This document shows, in pieces, positions 1 to 38,160 of a DNA stretch of 64,000 nt. Origin of the DNA: Onchidella celtica (taxonomy: Eukaryota > Mollusca > Gastropoda > Systellommatophora > Onchidiidae). A model generated the notes under the pieces. That model did no database searches and was not told the origin of the DNA. It saw only the letters and a list, made by a program, of their open reading frames with translations. Position numbers and translations under genes: made by a program. How positions within the stretch are numbered: the first letter of the stretch is position 1; each line of letters opens with the position of its first letter. The stretch covers positions 28,275,974-28,339,973 of the forward strand of contig OZ007570.1 in assembly GCA_963931925.1 (NCBI GenBank), in the 5' to 3' direction.

Positions 1-1268
1 ACGTCGGCACTCGCAGTTCAAGCGTAACTACGGGAGAAGGGAGGTCACCCAATAAATCACGTCAATTCCGGACACTTGTAAACTTCAAGTGATCTACTTG
101 CCTAAAACGCTGAAGGTCTGCCCAGCTCAGTTTTGAATTTCCTCCGCCAACCCTGCGTGACCCCGAAAGGGTCGAGAAGGCACGGAGTTTGGGAGCAAGA
201 GGTTTGCGTAAAGAGTGGCCTGCAGATTAATGAAAATGGCATCTGTACCAGTGATGATGACCATAATTCTGCCCTGTTACAGGGAAAGGCCGTATGTCTG
301 CGCCAGTCTAGGTACATTTCTTTTTCTTCACATCATTTTATGGAATAATTTGCCTTAAAAAAAAACAACAACAACAACAAACAAACATACCAGAGTTAGA
401 ATTTTGTGTGATCACAAGCCTGTTCTCAAGAAGCATGTTGTTTCTGTGCGTTTTTTGACAAGCGTGTGTGTGTATTATTTTGTTCATTTTTTTTTTTTCC
501 GAAAAGAATTATATCTAAAAAATACGCTTATAATTATGGGAACACCTACAATAAATATAAAAAGAGCGATTTTTCATAAAACGCGCGTGTTTCTAGAGAA
601 GAAAAGACACCTAGAAAAAAGCCATGAAAGCACGCTTCGTGAGAACAGGCTTTAATAGTTTCTTCATCAGAAAATGGAATCTGAGCAAACCATTCAGACA
701 CTAATTGATTCACTCTTATGAGCCGCTCTCAGCGGTTCATACGAAAAAGGACTCAGTTCAAATGGTGCTCGAAAATTACACACACACAAAATTAAATGTC
801 TGTTTTTAAATTTCCATTAATTTGGCATTTTTTTTCTATATCTCACAATGTTTTCTTATAGCCAAAGTACTGATATTTGACTTTCAGAATGGGTATTATG
901 AGAGCTGTGGTCATCTTAGGAAAAACGCTGGGAGTGAGTCAGTTAAAAAGGAACGTTAACATTTTTACTTTGCTTTTCCTGTAATTGTTTTTCTTTTTTT
1001 TTTTTTCCGAATACGGTCTTTTCTCATAGCATCGCAGAACAGCGACGTGACAAAACCAGGACCGGCTACTACCAGTGAAGAAAACTGCCCCTGTCACCAC
1101 ACGCAGCTAATATTAATACAGTATAAAATGCAGTTCTCATCGCGGTATACGCCATACGGCACGTACTACTGCCCTGGCAACAAGCCTTTAATGATGCAAC
1201 TTGCTAAATGCTTTGAGCTCTGAATGTAAGTCCCACAGGCTCTATTACTAAATCTCCCAGCGGGGATT

Positions 1269-1299
<31 letters not shown>

Positions 1300-1300
1300 A
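1269..1300. repeat. (TG)n microsatellite
   Basis: Alternating TG over about 30 bases, with one early TGCG interruption. Confidence 0.9.
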
Positions 1301-2225
1301 TGCATGTTGTAAGAGTTGCTGTAAATTTCAGTACGTTACAGTAGGAAGAGTTAATCTGAACTGCTACCCTTTAAAAAACGAAACCGTCACGAACTGTTGT
1401 AAAAAATTAACACTAGATCCGCAAAACACTAAATATTAAAGTTTAATATCTGTTAGATGGAAACGTGATATCTCACAACCTACTTACGCCTAGCGGGGAA
1501 GGCATACGATTCTGAACATATGATTAGATCTTGCACACACCGTCTGTCACACTTACATGCCCTTATTTATACCCATCCTCACAGAATATTCGCGAACCGG
1601 CTTAACCCCCTAACTAGCCCGAGACTGACCTGGAACGTTCGGGACACACGCAAGCCACCCAATCACACACAAGCACGTCATCGAATGACAGCATTTCAAG
1701 GCCAAACTTGCGTACACAAGTTTATCTCCCATACTATGGTACATTCTGGATCATCCTACAATTAACAAACAGGTCAGACCTAACACACCGCGAGACATCA
1801 AAGGGAAAAAATGAGACTACTGACGGGAAGGGGGGAGAAAGGTCGCCCAGTGCGGCGAACAACACAGGAGGGGGGGGGGGAGGGGACGAAAGGGGTGAGA
1901 CAATATCGATCGTCCCCGTGAACAGCAAGAAGCTACATAATATGTACATGTGTGTTTCTGTAGGGATATCTAGAAGTATAACAAGGCAGATGAAACAACA
2001 ACAACAACAGAACACGCAGATACCTCCCCATTATTCTGGTTCTATTGCAGTTCTGCCGGAATATTCAAAGTGCCATAGTTATGCAATGTTATTACAGATT
2101 TCAAATACATGAGAAAAGTCCCAAAAAAGGCCAAAGAAAAAAAAAATAAATAAAAAGATGGAAAAATGATAAGAAACAGGCAAGACAACCTGAATTAAAG
2201 AGTACAATATTAACATGAAAGTAAG

Positions 2226-2243
2226 CCCCCCCCCCCCCCCCCC
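2226..2243. repeat. Poly-C run (18)
   Basis: Uninterrupted run of 18 C in AT-rich surroundings. Confidence 0.9.
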
Positions 2244-2589
2244 AGCCCAAAAAGGAAAAAAAATATTAAAAGATAAACAAACAGTCAAAAAAAATAACCC
2301 ACAAACTTGAATAAGAAGTATCACCACAACAAAGAGTTTCACGAACACACACACATAATGTTAACCAAACAGCGTGGAAACCCGCAGGATTGCTACAAGA
2401 TCAATGATCTGGGGAAAGAACAACAAATCTACTCCTCAACAATGACGCCCACAATAAACAAATGCACCACCAACATCCAAGACAAACAAAAACTCTGTTA
2501 CAATGAAAGCCTTCGGCAGTGGTGTATTTGTATAACTGTAACGTGTTTCGCTGTTCTGCAGCCTAAGGCAGAAAAGAAAAAAAAAAGAC

Positions 2590-2790
2590 TTGGATCGAAG
2601 ACTGGCCTGAAGATATTTGAGTTTTGAGATAGCACGTCGATCCGATAACGGTCACATTGTGCTAGGAAGAAGCAAAGAGATCGACAAAGTATAACAAAAT
2701 GACTGGACAAGGAGACCCAACCAGTAGCGCCCACCAACCGCCCACAACAGAGATGTAAACGGAAGGAACAAAACTCTACCAAATCCAGCG
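2590..2790 (+). repeat. Dispersed repeat related to 27680-27830
   Basis: The segment around GATAACGG...TGCTAGGAAGAAGCAA matches the segment near 27737-27760 (CAATAACGGCTGTTATGCTA then GGAAGAAACAA), with further similarity on both sides. The family is not identified. It lies immediately upstream of a SINE and hAT cluster and could be part of a larger composite element. Confidence 0.5.
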
Positions 2791-2817
2791 TGCGTACATT
2801 AAGGATGGGGTCCAAGT

Positions 2818-3385
2818 TATTAAGGACTCGTTGGTCTAGACCAGGGGTCACCAAACTACGGCATCCGGCCCGCGACGTCAATTCATCCGGTCCGCCATGG
2901 TACTTGATTTTCTTTGATAAAACCAGAGATATCTAGAGCTACGGGATGGACAAGCTTTGAACAGATAGCTTATGCGGCCCGCGCTTGTAAGTCTGTCAGT
3001 TATCCGGCCCTCCGTGAAAAAAGTTTGGTGACCCTTGGTCTAGACTCTAGAGGCATGCCGAAGGTACCGGGTTCGATCCCCGTTCGGTGCAGGCAGGTTG
3101 GATTTTTTTTTGGGGGGGGGGGGGCAGGGAGATTCTTGACCCTGATCTTATTATGGCAGGTAGGATCGAGCATCTGGTCTTCTCGGATAAGAAGGAAAAA
3201 CTCGGAGGACCCGTGTATACGTTAAAGATACCGTGGCAAGTTGAAAGACGAGAAGAGCAGGCCGAACAAAATTCTAAAAAAAATAATCCCTACCACAAAA
3301 ACAGAAACAGGAACAAAGAAAAATGAAAACAAAGAAAAGTGATGTGTAAATGCCAAACGCAGCGAACCTCCTAAAATAAAGACCT
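2818..3385 (+). mobile_element. tRNA-derived SINE interrupted by a hAT element
   Basis: A tRNA-like head (GTTGGTCTAGAC before the insertion, then TCTAGAGGCATGCCGAAGG) leads to an RNA polymerase III B box, GGTTCGATCCC, at 3070-3080. The 3' part from 3219 (ACGTTAAAGATACC...) to 3385 (CCTCCTAAAATAAAGACCT) recurs at 12743-12927. The head is split by the hAT insertion at 2842-3037. It contains a run of 13 G at 3112-3124. Whether the head and the 3' part form one element is inferred from adjacency. Confidence 0.55.
2842..3037. mobile_element. Non-autonomous hAT element (196 bp) with perfect 8-bp TSD
   Basis: Termini CAGGGGTCACCAAACT and AGTTTGGTGACCCTTG are inverted repeats with one mismatch in 16. 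The flanks 2834-2841 and 3038-3045 are both GTCTAGAC, an 8-bp duplication as expected for hAT. The interior carries several CCGGCCCGC-type blocks, as in Zaphod/Tip100-like hAT families. No transposase is encoded, so mobilisation would need one in trans. Confidence 0.88.
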
Positions 3386-5589
3386 GAACACGTTATTACG
3401 GATTCTTCTTCAATCATAAAAAAAAGGGGGGGGGAGGCCAGAGCCCCCCCCCCCCCCCACTTCGGGTAACACTGGGATATAATGGATCTACTGCACTACA
3501 GTTCCACAATGACTTGTTCAGCGCCACAGTTACGAGCATCTCGTTCTCCAGATTCATCATATCCGGGCTGTAACTGACACTCACTCGCAATAAGTAATAA
3601 ATACAATATACTGACATCATTAACAAACAGCCAATAGGCACGCATTCTCGCCTGGGACACCCCCACCCCAACTCCCTTTTTTTTTTCTCTTACATTAAAT
3701 TTTTTTTTTTTTTACCACAGTGTCTGTGCACACAAGCGGAACTGGGTTAGTTGACACTGAAATTGCTGCGTATAATGACTCTCAAACAGATTCCTTGAAA
3801 AAAATAAAAATATACACAAGGAAATGACGTCAAACGCCAGTGAGGAGAGAAGCACCATCATCTCTGCTTAGTGCATACTGCGTAATGGCCCCTCATCAAT
3901 CACACGGTTTTTCCCAGGCTGGTAGACACAGTAAATCTTCTCTATAAGAATGGACACACTGTGCGTGCCACTGAATGGTTTGAATTGAGTTTATGGTCGT
4001 CTCATTATTAGATTTACGCACTGAACTTGTGGCGACTGACTCCATATACAGAAGAAAGGAATGTTGAACAGGTGTACATTGTTATATGAGTGTACTGGGC
4101 ACCGACTAGTGCGAAAAGGGCATTATTTTTTTTATTTTTATGGCGTAGTTCCCGACAGCGCATGGGTTTGGGTTTGAGTTTGGGTTCAACTGCTCGCCAG
4201 CATGATAAAGACTTAGTATTTGGGCCTTACGCTATTCCTGGTCAGCAACACACTCCCAAACACAGGTCACCGGCTAAGGGATTCCTCGTCCTATCGAACA
4301 CTGCCATGGATGCTGCAATCTCTGGACTGTGCCTGATATGACTCTGAACGTCACCGAAAATCCCTGGGATGTGTTGGAACTGTCTTGTGTTTGGAAGTCT
4401 GTTGCTGCCCCGCTACTGAATTTGCTAAAGCTCGTACGAAAAAAAAAAATCACGCTTCTCGGCGGTGCATGGCTTTAAAATATGAATGGCGCAAAGTATG
4501 CCAACAATACATGGATATCTTTTAAAATGAAAAACATGTACGTACATAGAAGTGGAAATGCCTAAAACTGCATGATGCCACTATTACGATCCAGTCACGG
4601 AGTTAACATAATGATGCCGGCTAAATGGGTTCAATCAGTTGGGAAACAAAAATATGCTGAGAGTAAATGACCTTAACAAGTGCCTTAAGGATCAGAAATC
4701 TTGAAGTCGTCAAAGTGGGTGGCAGAAAGAGTAAACATGTTTCTTTGACACAGAATCGGATCAATAATCTCCATTTTTTGCAAGCACCCCCTATAAATCT
4801 TTTCCAGTGCCCTTCTGTCACTGAAAGGGAAAGAACAAGCAGAAGGCCAGATTCAGAAACAAGAAAAGACAACAAAAACATCATAAAAAGTGATGAGCAA
4901 AGGCCAAGGGCTGCAAGAACAGAGATCTTAGAAAACAAACATCTCCACTCATGAAATCATTCCAGGTCATCTTTCCACCAAATAACCTTACCTTGGGGAG
5001 TCCATAACAAACAGTCCATACATGAGAAGGCAAATATTGCAATATACATGACTACATAGGAGTAAATCAGAACACAGACAAAAAGGCCAAGACAACACAG
5101 ACAAACCATTAGTCCTATCATGAAACCATGTAAGTGCATTCTCACATCTGAAAATAACGATTCTTTTGTTTTGTCAAATACTCTATGAACTCCTTGAAGT
5201 GATTTTAGGATTCACTATTGATATCTATGGGAACACAATATTTCAAATGTTTATCTATACTATATATATTTGTGGACTTGGGATTTTTCGTTGCAAAAGG
5301 CTTCTGAACCACTCAACACTCAGACTTCAAATTTTATATGGTGCATCAGGATGGATGTAAGGGAGCACAGTTTTTAATAGAAGTCTCAAATCGGTGTATT
5401 TTTTTATATTGGAAATTTATTGTTTCGCCATCATTTAGATCTATTTCGAGTCATGGTTCGCCATTTTAAGGTTTCGTTATCACTTCCTGCGATGTGTTCA
5501 CTATCAAACACACTAACCCGTGCGCAAATCATGCTGTTGTACGGGATGCGCAGGGTGTCAACTCACAAAGGCAGAGCAGTAAGACTTAT
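3386..5589. other. Non-coding, no gene recognised
   Basis: Contains a run of 9 G at 3426-3434, a run of 15 C at 3444-3458, poly-A/T stretches and a short GGGTTT-rich patch at about 4162-4190. The open frames on both strands show no family resemblance or convincing splice context. Confidence 0.5.
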
Positions 5590-5724
5590 TTAAAAACAAA
5601 CAAACAAAAATAAAACAAACAAATAGGAACAGGCCAGATGAAGCAGGTCCATAATAACCACCCAGAACTGAAACCAATATTCAAACCGATTTATCCCGGG
5701 CAGGGCCGGGAACCTCAGCTAGTT
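5590..5724 (-). repeat. Fragment of dispersed repeat also present at 16814 (opposite strand)
   Basis: Read on the minus strand, this begins ACTAGCTGAGGTTCCCGG and continues through CTGCCCGGGATAAATCGG, TTTCAGTTCTGGGTGG, TTATTATGGACCTGCTTCA and GCCTGTTCC. The same blocks occur in order at 16814-16920 on the plus strand. Confidence 0.7.
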
Positions 5725-5882
5725 CATAATAAAAATGGATTTAAGATATGGAACACACTTCAAGAGAAAAACAACAAAAACAGTTTTCCCCTCTCCTGTA
5801 AAATTTGCACTTATCTGATTTCATGATAAAGCCAGGGAAAAGGGTAACCACAATAACATAGAGAATACAATGCAGTACTCAC

Positions 5883-31572
<25,690 letters not shown>

Positions 31573-32685
31573 TATATTATGTCAGTCTGAAAGATAATAA
31601 GATCAGTTCACATTATGTATTATTGTATGTCAAATTCATAAATTACGTGTCTTGCTTTCCACTGAGTCCCACCTCTGGTAATGGTAAGGAATGTAATCTG
31701 TGCAAAAGTTTCACATTTAAATGTAGCCTACCACCAAACAAAGATTACCTAACAGATTTAACCAATAGTAGAAACTCTGTTTTTCCCTCCTGGTAAGCTG
31801 AATCCTGATATTTTTAAAAACCAATTTAAACTTTTTTGAAAAACGAATGTCAATCATTTAATATGCTAATAGTAATGTGGGTGTTAAACTTAAAGCTACA
31901 GTGGTTTATAAATTTGAGCTCCTCCATCCTGCTGTTCAATGAAAAATCAACTGAAAGACATCAGATTAACTCATTTCTGTGTTTGACTAATCATACAGCT
32001 CTTGAAATGGGTTTGAATTTAGAATTGCATCTCTAGCCAAAAAAAATAAAATTTGGTCATAATAACAGACAGCATAAGAAGTCCATGAATGGAAATGACT
32101 GTGACATGAAAAATCACACAGTTTAATGAATAATATATGTCCATCAACACAATCTACCGTTCATTCAGTGACATGTTTTGGCTACCCAAGAAAACAAGTG
32201 AACTTTCCATTTTCATCTTTTAAACAGCCTCGAATCAGTGCAACCAAACCCCATGTTTCATGGTGTGAAGTTTGACCGAATAAAATCATTAAACTCATCC
32301 TGTCCGGCGCAGGCTACAGGCTGTTTTTGAAGGATGGATATAATAAAACTCATGGTAAAACACTCTGGGCACTATTTAAAACTAAATGCCCACAGAAACG
32401 CCACAAAACTCAAAATCGTCCAAAAGGTGATCCTAGACTAGTCTAGTCACTAGATTGACACACTTGATCTTTCTACTTCTGTGAGAAAATCGTTTTATGT
32501 TTACAAGCTAGCCTAACCGCTAACCGTATCAAACACAAATTGAATTGTAACGGGTAAAAGTTCCATTTTGTGAATGCATGAATGAATGAGACTAATGATT
32601 ATGAATGAGATAGCACTTTCTCTCGCAAGAAAACTAGAATTAACTGTACAACAGTCAACAAGATCTAGCATATAGGCCCTAAACC

Positions 32686-32752
32686 TCTGGCTCTAGATCT
32701 AAACCTATCTATCATCAAATTCTAGATCTAGATCTAGACTCTAGATCTAGAG
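32686..32752. repeat. TCTAGA/AGATCT-rich patch
   Basis: Overlapping copies of CTAGATCTAGATCTAG-type sequence, self-complementary, directly beside the candidate first-exon donor at 32766. Confidence 0.7.
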
Positions 32753-32765
32753 GTAAACGCCTTAC

Positions 32766-32766
32766 C
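32766..32766 (-). promoter_or_regulatory. Candidate donor of a non-coding first exon of the ARHGAP1-like gene
   Basis: The minus strand reads ATAG|GTAAGG with the last exon base at 32766, about 1.2 kb upstream of the acceptor of the start-codon exon. It is a good donor match in the right place for a 5' UTR exon. No transcript evidence or core promoter motif fixes the start of transcription, so the exon's upstream limit is unknown. Confidence 0.3.
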
Positions 32767-34750
32767 TATGATTCAGTGCTAAATGTTCACCTCTTTTCTC
32801 GTCATGAAAGGAATGATACTTGCTTCTCAGGTAAATATCAACGCATGGAAACACTCATAACTGTATCATACACCCAGGACACAGGTGTACCCCAAAATGA
32901 ATCATTTGTTGTCAATGTTGAAACGGAACTGAGCAGTTCCGGAAGAACAGTTGATAACTTACTGAATCTCCTCAAATAGAGAGCACAGTAGGGGAGATCA
33001 TCAATAAATACATAGATTAACCCAGGGAGGACAAAGAACAATTACCATTCTGTAGAAATTATGAGCACATTATGTCAGCCACATTTAAGAATAGTGATGA
33101 CCGTGCCTTCTCAAAATAGCAAACTAAAATATGAAAGAAAAATTTTCCTTTGTCATTTTTTGCTTTCCCTTTTTATCTACGGTTCTGATATTTGATACAT
33201 TGCACAATAACAGTAGAACCAGACAAAAATAGTATTATAGTTACTGGATAATCTTCTACAGAGAAATCACATAGAAAAATATGATTCTAAGTTGTAACGT
33301 AGACATACGATTATCTTTATTACAAAATCAATCCAGAAGATCAAATGTTAATTTTAAAGATGCATAATGTTTCATTATAATCTTAATGTTGAATCATAAC
33401 AATAATTTAGAATTTAATTCTCATCAAGATAAGGCATACAAATTAAATTACATTGTTCACTGGAATATGCAGACAAAAGAACTTTAGAACGAAGGTGTTC
33501 ATACTCGGTGTTCAAAAGATATTATATTCATCCCATGTCAATGTCCATTTTGGGAACTTTTGTAAAATGTTTATTTGTATTTTTTTTTGTTACTGTTGTT
33601 GTTTTTTGTGCCTTTCAAAACTTATTCTCATAAAAAAATGTGACTTAAAGTTTTGGATCCATATCAAGATTTTAAAATGTTTTTTTCTTTTTACAGTTAC
33701 TGGACCAGATGAGTGTTAAGATTAAAAATGTAAAGGATGAAAACCATGCAGGTTTTGATACTCAATATAACTGTTAAAATTTTAAATATATTAATTACCT
33801 CTGGTGGACCATACTTGTCCAGTTGTTAAGAAAATCTTGACAAAAAAAATTCCAGGTTGATCTGATGAGCTGATCACAACTATTACAATAATATTTAAAA
33901 TATACTTGGCAGTGACGAAGCATATCTCAATTTTATGACCTATCTGTGAAGATCGGTTCATAAATCTAGTGTTTTATATATTTATTTATGTATTATTTTT
34001 TGTTTTGTTCATCAACTCAACATATTCTCGTAATTAATGGGCATAACAGCCACCACATTTGGAAGCAACTATATTATGTATTTGAGGCCTGACATTAACA
34101 GTTCATACTTGTCATCAACAGTTGGCATGTTATTCTGAAACATTTTGGTAATTTTGATTATAACTCATGGTAAATCTACATGGTCACGAAAATCACAGAG
34201 TCAAAGCGATTCTGGCTTAATTCCAAATGTTACCAAAGAAAAAATGTATTAAAACTCAGTTTACTGGCTCTCCACAAGAGCAGTCCTTCGGTAGGAGAAG
34301 TCTCATTTAAATATGTATTAATTCTTGCATGAAATAGGTAGAAGTTTTATGGCAATTAAATGACTTATTCAAGATTGGGAAAACATACATCTATTCAGTG
34401 TTGCCAGTGCTTGGGATGTTTCCAAAGATATTGGGATTTTGGTTACTTTGGGATCTTGGCATTTTTTAAAGATCTTCTGTGTATTTTCTATATTATTATA
34501 TATATATAATTATTTCTTTGCAAAAAGAAAAAAAATCACAAATTTACCCTTCCACTCACAATAACATTTGCAACTTAAACTTAAATGGTGAATAAAGCCA
34601 AATAGGCCAAAAGGTAATTTGAGATTCCTTGTATGAGAGGATCTTATTTGTGATCTGCAAGCTAATCACTGACCTTGTTCAGTTTAAAATAGCGAAACTC
34701 AATTTTTTATACAATATGGGTTGGGAAAAAAAGCTTGGGATTTTTTTTTA
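32767..34750. other. Intergenic or upstream region of the ARHGAP1-like gene
   Basis: AT-rich sequence probably holding the promoter of the minus-strand gene. I see no conserved element or definite core promoter motif. Confidence 0.4.
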
Positions 34751-37066
34751 TTTAATAATAATAATAATAATGGATGGCATTTATATAGCGCATATCCATT
34801 ACAAAAATGCTCTATGCGCTTTACAGAAACATGTCAAAAAATGCATGGGTAAACTCACACACACAACCCACATTGATACACACATAATAATAATAATAAT
34901 AGATAACTTTTACATAGACTAGAAACTCTCATACAAATGACATTTTAACATCCTTTTAAACTGTGAAAATACTTGCGAACTGCGGACATCTAAAGGAATC
35001 TCATTCCACACCCTGGGCCCAACATGGCTGAAAGCCCTTTCACCAAAACTTTTTAGGTTCACTACGGGTACTTTTAGTCTGAGGTTGTCAGAAGATGATC
35101 TTAATGCTCTTGCAGGGCGATGCAGTTCTATAAGTTCTGAAATATACTCTGGCGACATGTTGTTGACACATTTATAACAAAATAAAGCCAATTTATATTT
35201 TATTCGCTGCTCAATAGGTAGCCAGTGGAGCTCCTTAAATATTGGTGTTATGTGATCTATCCTTTTTCTTCTTGTTATTAGTCTTGCAGCATTATTTTGG
35301 ATTAACTGAAGCTTATTGATTTTACTTTTTGGAAGACCACTTAGCAGTATGTTACAATAGTCCAGCCTAGAGAGAAACAGCGATGTTACAAGCTGTTTTG
35401 TTACTTCAGTAGTTAGGCAGTGCCGAATACTGCTGATTTTCCGTAACTGGAAATTAAGATTCTTACACAGCTGACTAATAAATGGTGACATTGACATCTC
35501 TGCATCTAAGATTGTGCCCAGATCTTTTACTTTACTTGTCATTTTAATAAGATGGCCATTTACATTGAGATCTGGTGGATTGATTTTTTGTTTTGGATTC
35601 GTTATGAGCATAACTTCTGTTTTCTCATCATTTAGTTTTAGCTTATTATCATCCATCCATTTCTTAACTTCTTGTATGCAATGCTCCATTGTTTTTATCG
35701 TATCATCTAGGTTTTCAAGATCACATGCTTTATATATTTGGCTATCATCAGCATATTGGTGGTATTGAAGATCATATTTTCTGAAAATATCAGCAAGAGG
35801 TTGGGTGTATAATGTGAAAAGAATTGGGCCCAAAACAGAACCTTGAGGTACCCCAAAATTGAGTGTTTGGACATTAGAACAACTATCATTGACTCTCACA
35901 CATTGTTTTCTATTTGAAAGATAGGACTGAAACCATGACAGTGCATTTCCTGCAATACCAAAGGTCTTTTCTAGACGATGTAATAGAATGTTATGATCTA
36001 AAGTATCAAAGGCAGCAGACAAGTCCAGAAGTACAAGAATACATACTCTTTTGTTATCGAGCTCTAGAATAGTCTGAGGATAGCAGTCTCAGTACTGTGG
36101 CCCTTTTTGTATGCCGACTGGAATATCTCATTCAAGTTATTTATTTCAATGTGCTCCATGATTTGCCTCAACGCTGATTTTTCAAGGATCTTGGACACAA
36201 TTGGTAAGTTTGACACAGGCCTATAATTTTTCACATTGTTTACGTCGAGCCCAGCTTTTTTGGTCAAAGGTTTTACAATTGCCTGTTTGAAAGAATCTGG
36301 TACAACACCAGTTCTCAGAGAAACATTGATTACATGAGTAATGGATGGCAATAACTCATCAAGATATAATTTCACAAATGTCATCGGAAATGGGTCTAAT
36401 TCACATGATTTGGATGGTGAGTTTTTGATAAGATCTTTAATCTCAGTCTCAGACAACATCTGGAAATCAGTCAATTTCCTGCCTTCAAAAACACATAGTT
36501 CAGGTAATAAATTGGTAACATTGTTAAAATTAGATCTGATACGTTCAATTTTTTCATAAAAATACAATGAAAACATTTCACATAAGTCTTTATGGTCACC
36601 CTGTGGAAAAACCGAACTTGTTTCTTTCCCCAAAAAGTTTGTCAGAGAGCAGAAAAAGATCTCTACACGTTTTAACACTGCTAAATTTTTGGATAAAATA
36701 ACCCCGTTTGAGTTTCTGAATCAATTTTACAACATTGTTTTTACTTTCTTTGAAAATGTCACTGTGAACTTGCAATTCCGATTTCCTCCATCGCCGTTCA
36801 TCTTGGCGTCTTTTACGTTTTAATTCCTTAATTTCAAGGGCGAACCATGGTGACCATGGTCGATGTGATACTGTCCTTGGTGTTACCGGAGCATGTTGGT
36901 CTAATGTTGTTTTTAGAGCAACATTGAAGTTTTCCATTGTCATGTTGTTTGCTGCCTGATTCAAGTTTTTTTTTAGATCATGTCTGAAATCCGTCTCGTT
37001 GATGTTCTTTAAGTTCCTGGATTCAAACGTTTTCTTTATCGTCAGAGGTTTACCTCATCTTGGGAC
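34751..37066 (-). mobile_element. 5'-truncated CR1/L2-like LINE
   Basis: On the minus strand, similarity to the endonuclease-RT linker starts near 37066 (GKPLTIKK, TFESRNLKNINETDF). Reverse transcriptase follows, with NYRPVSNLPIVSKILEK, GVPQGSVLGP and the catalytic QYADDSQIY, then a C-terminal region ending at a stop at 34919. The 3' tail contains a hairpin-like GCGCTATATAAATGC block and (ATT)n, typical of CR1/L2-type tails. The apurinic endonuclease and ORF1 are absent, so the copy is 5'-truncated, and it has at least two frame lesions. Confidence 0.88.
34919..36964 (-). pseudogene. Reverse transcriptase pseudogene of the LINE
   Basis: Three frames are needed to read it. The linker region (36964 down to about 36635) changes frame at a GGGG run near 36634, consistent with one extra base. 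The N-terminal RT fingers (about 36634-36064) end at a premature stop after TETAILRLF. The palm and thumb resume in another frame from about 36053 to the stop at 34919, so a short deletion near 36055 is likely. The copy cannot make an intact protein. Confidence 0.85.
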
Positions 37067-37795
37067 TTTTTATACGGGATTCTTTGGAATTTTGAAAATC
37101 TTCACCGGCAACGCTGCGTCTATTTTACATACAAGCAAAGGGTTAATATTTTGAATGCCGATACTGGCAGGTGCATGCTAATGTGAATAAGCGAATCAAT
37201 ACTGAGCGGAAGGTGGAGGTTTTATTGGTCGAGGGTGATCGTTAACAACAAGAGAAGTCATTTACTGTTGCATTTCTGTATTATGATCTGTGGCATTGTT
37301 CATTACAAGACCGATAAGATCTCACATTCTTGAAATTCTTTCACACAAAAATGTCAACCAGTCCTTGTACCATGACGTAATGCGCTGATGTCATGAATGA
37401 AGATGAAATGAAAACGAGGCGACACATTTGACTGCGTCTTGCGGCATGTTTGTGTACGATTTGGACTGACCGCCTCTAGTTGTCGGTGTGAAATACTATC
37501 GAGCGACATGAATAGACTTGAGAGTTTAGCAGATTGGCGATAAACATGAGGCGTTTATGTCAAGGGTAGATAAACCGACCACTCAAAGCCAGTGGTTTTC
37601 TCTCCAGTTATCGCATTGGTGTGGTTGGAAGCTAACGGCGGGCGAAAGGTAACAACAGTCAACACAGTTCAAAGATAGGCCGCCTGGAGTGGTAGGCAGC
37701 TGTGTCCTCTGTCCGGGTAGACAGACAGGTGTGTCATTTTGTGGCGGCTTTGTCAACGTTTTCGTTGGAGAAAGAAGGCTAACAGGTAAACGGCC
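37067..37795 (+). promoter_or_regulatory. PAWR: Putative PAWR promoter and non-coding first exon
   Basis: A donor AACAG|GTAAAC after 37795 lies 365 bases upstream of the acceptor at 38160 and would end a 5' UTR exon. Upstream are an inverted CCAAT box (ATTGG near 37219) and a CRE-like TGACGTAA near 37373. No TATA box or start site is certain. Confidence 0.35.
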
Positions 37796-38160
37796 CTTAC
37801 TCATTGAACGTGAATTGGTCGTAAAACGCCTTCACATCAGCTAATGACTGATATCCTATTATTTTTAATGCTGTGTAAAACTGTAAGTGGTGTGACATGT
37901 ATTGTGTGGATAACACTGTGCTTATGAATCCAGGCTATGATTTGGCAGATTTGAACTGAAGACGTTTGAGATTTTATTTTTGGTCATTTCAGGAGATTTG
38001 GTGAACCACTCCTTCCTAAAGGAATGTGAATTTTGCGGCCTTTGTAAATGAGTGTCACATAATGAATGCCACATTTTTAATGTCACTGCTTTGACTGTTT
38101 TGATCTAGATCTAGTGCTAGAGTAGACTGGAGTGAAAATCTATTAATAATTATATTTCAG

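Larger units (their letters stand above)
1..2589. other. Non-coding, downstream intron of the ARHGAP1-like gene; simple repeats
   Basis: No supportable exon on either strand. It holds A-rich tracts, a (TG)n run at about 1269-1299, a run of 11 G at 1870-1880 and a run of 18 C at 2226-2243. If the RhoGAP exons lie beyond base 1, this is intron. Confidence 0.5.

Noticed and set aside
1734..2354. Proline- and glycine-rich open frames
   Set aside because: They come from poly-G/poly-C runs and lack splice or homology support.
3061..3085. tRNA gene suggested by GGTTCGATCCC
   Set aside because: There is no cloverleaf; the head is interrupted and followed by repeat sequence, so it is a SINE B box.
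4160..4192. GGGTTT repeats resembling a telomeric array
   Set aside because: Only three or four irregular units.
4992..5051. Candidate next exon of the ARHGAP1-like gene (acceptor and GTAAGG donor, compatible phase)
   Set aside because: The encoded 20 residues (HVYCNICLLMYGLFVMDSPR) bear no resemblance to the family's linker or RhoGAP domain.
35514..36559. Plus-strand open frames within the LINE
   Set aside because: They are shadows of the minus-strand reverse transcriptase.
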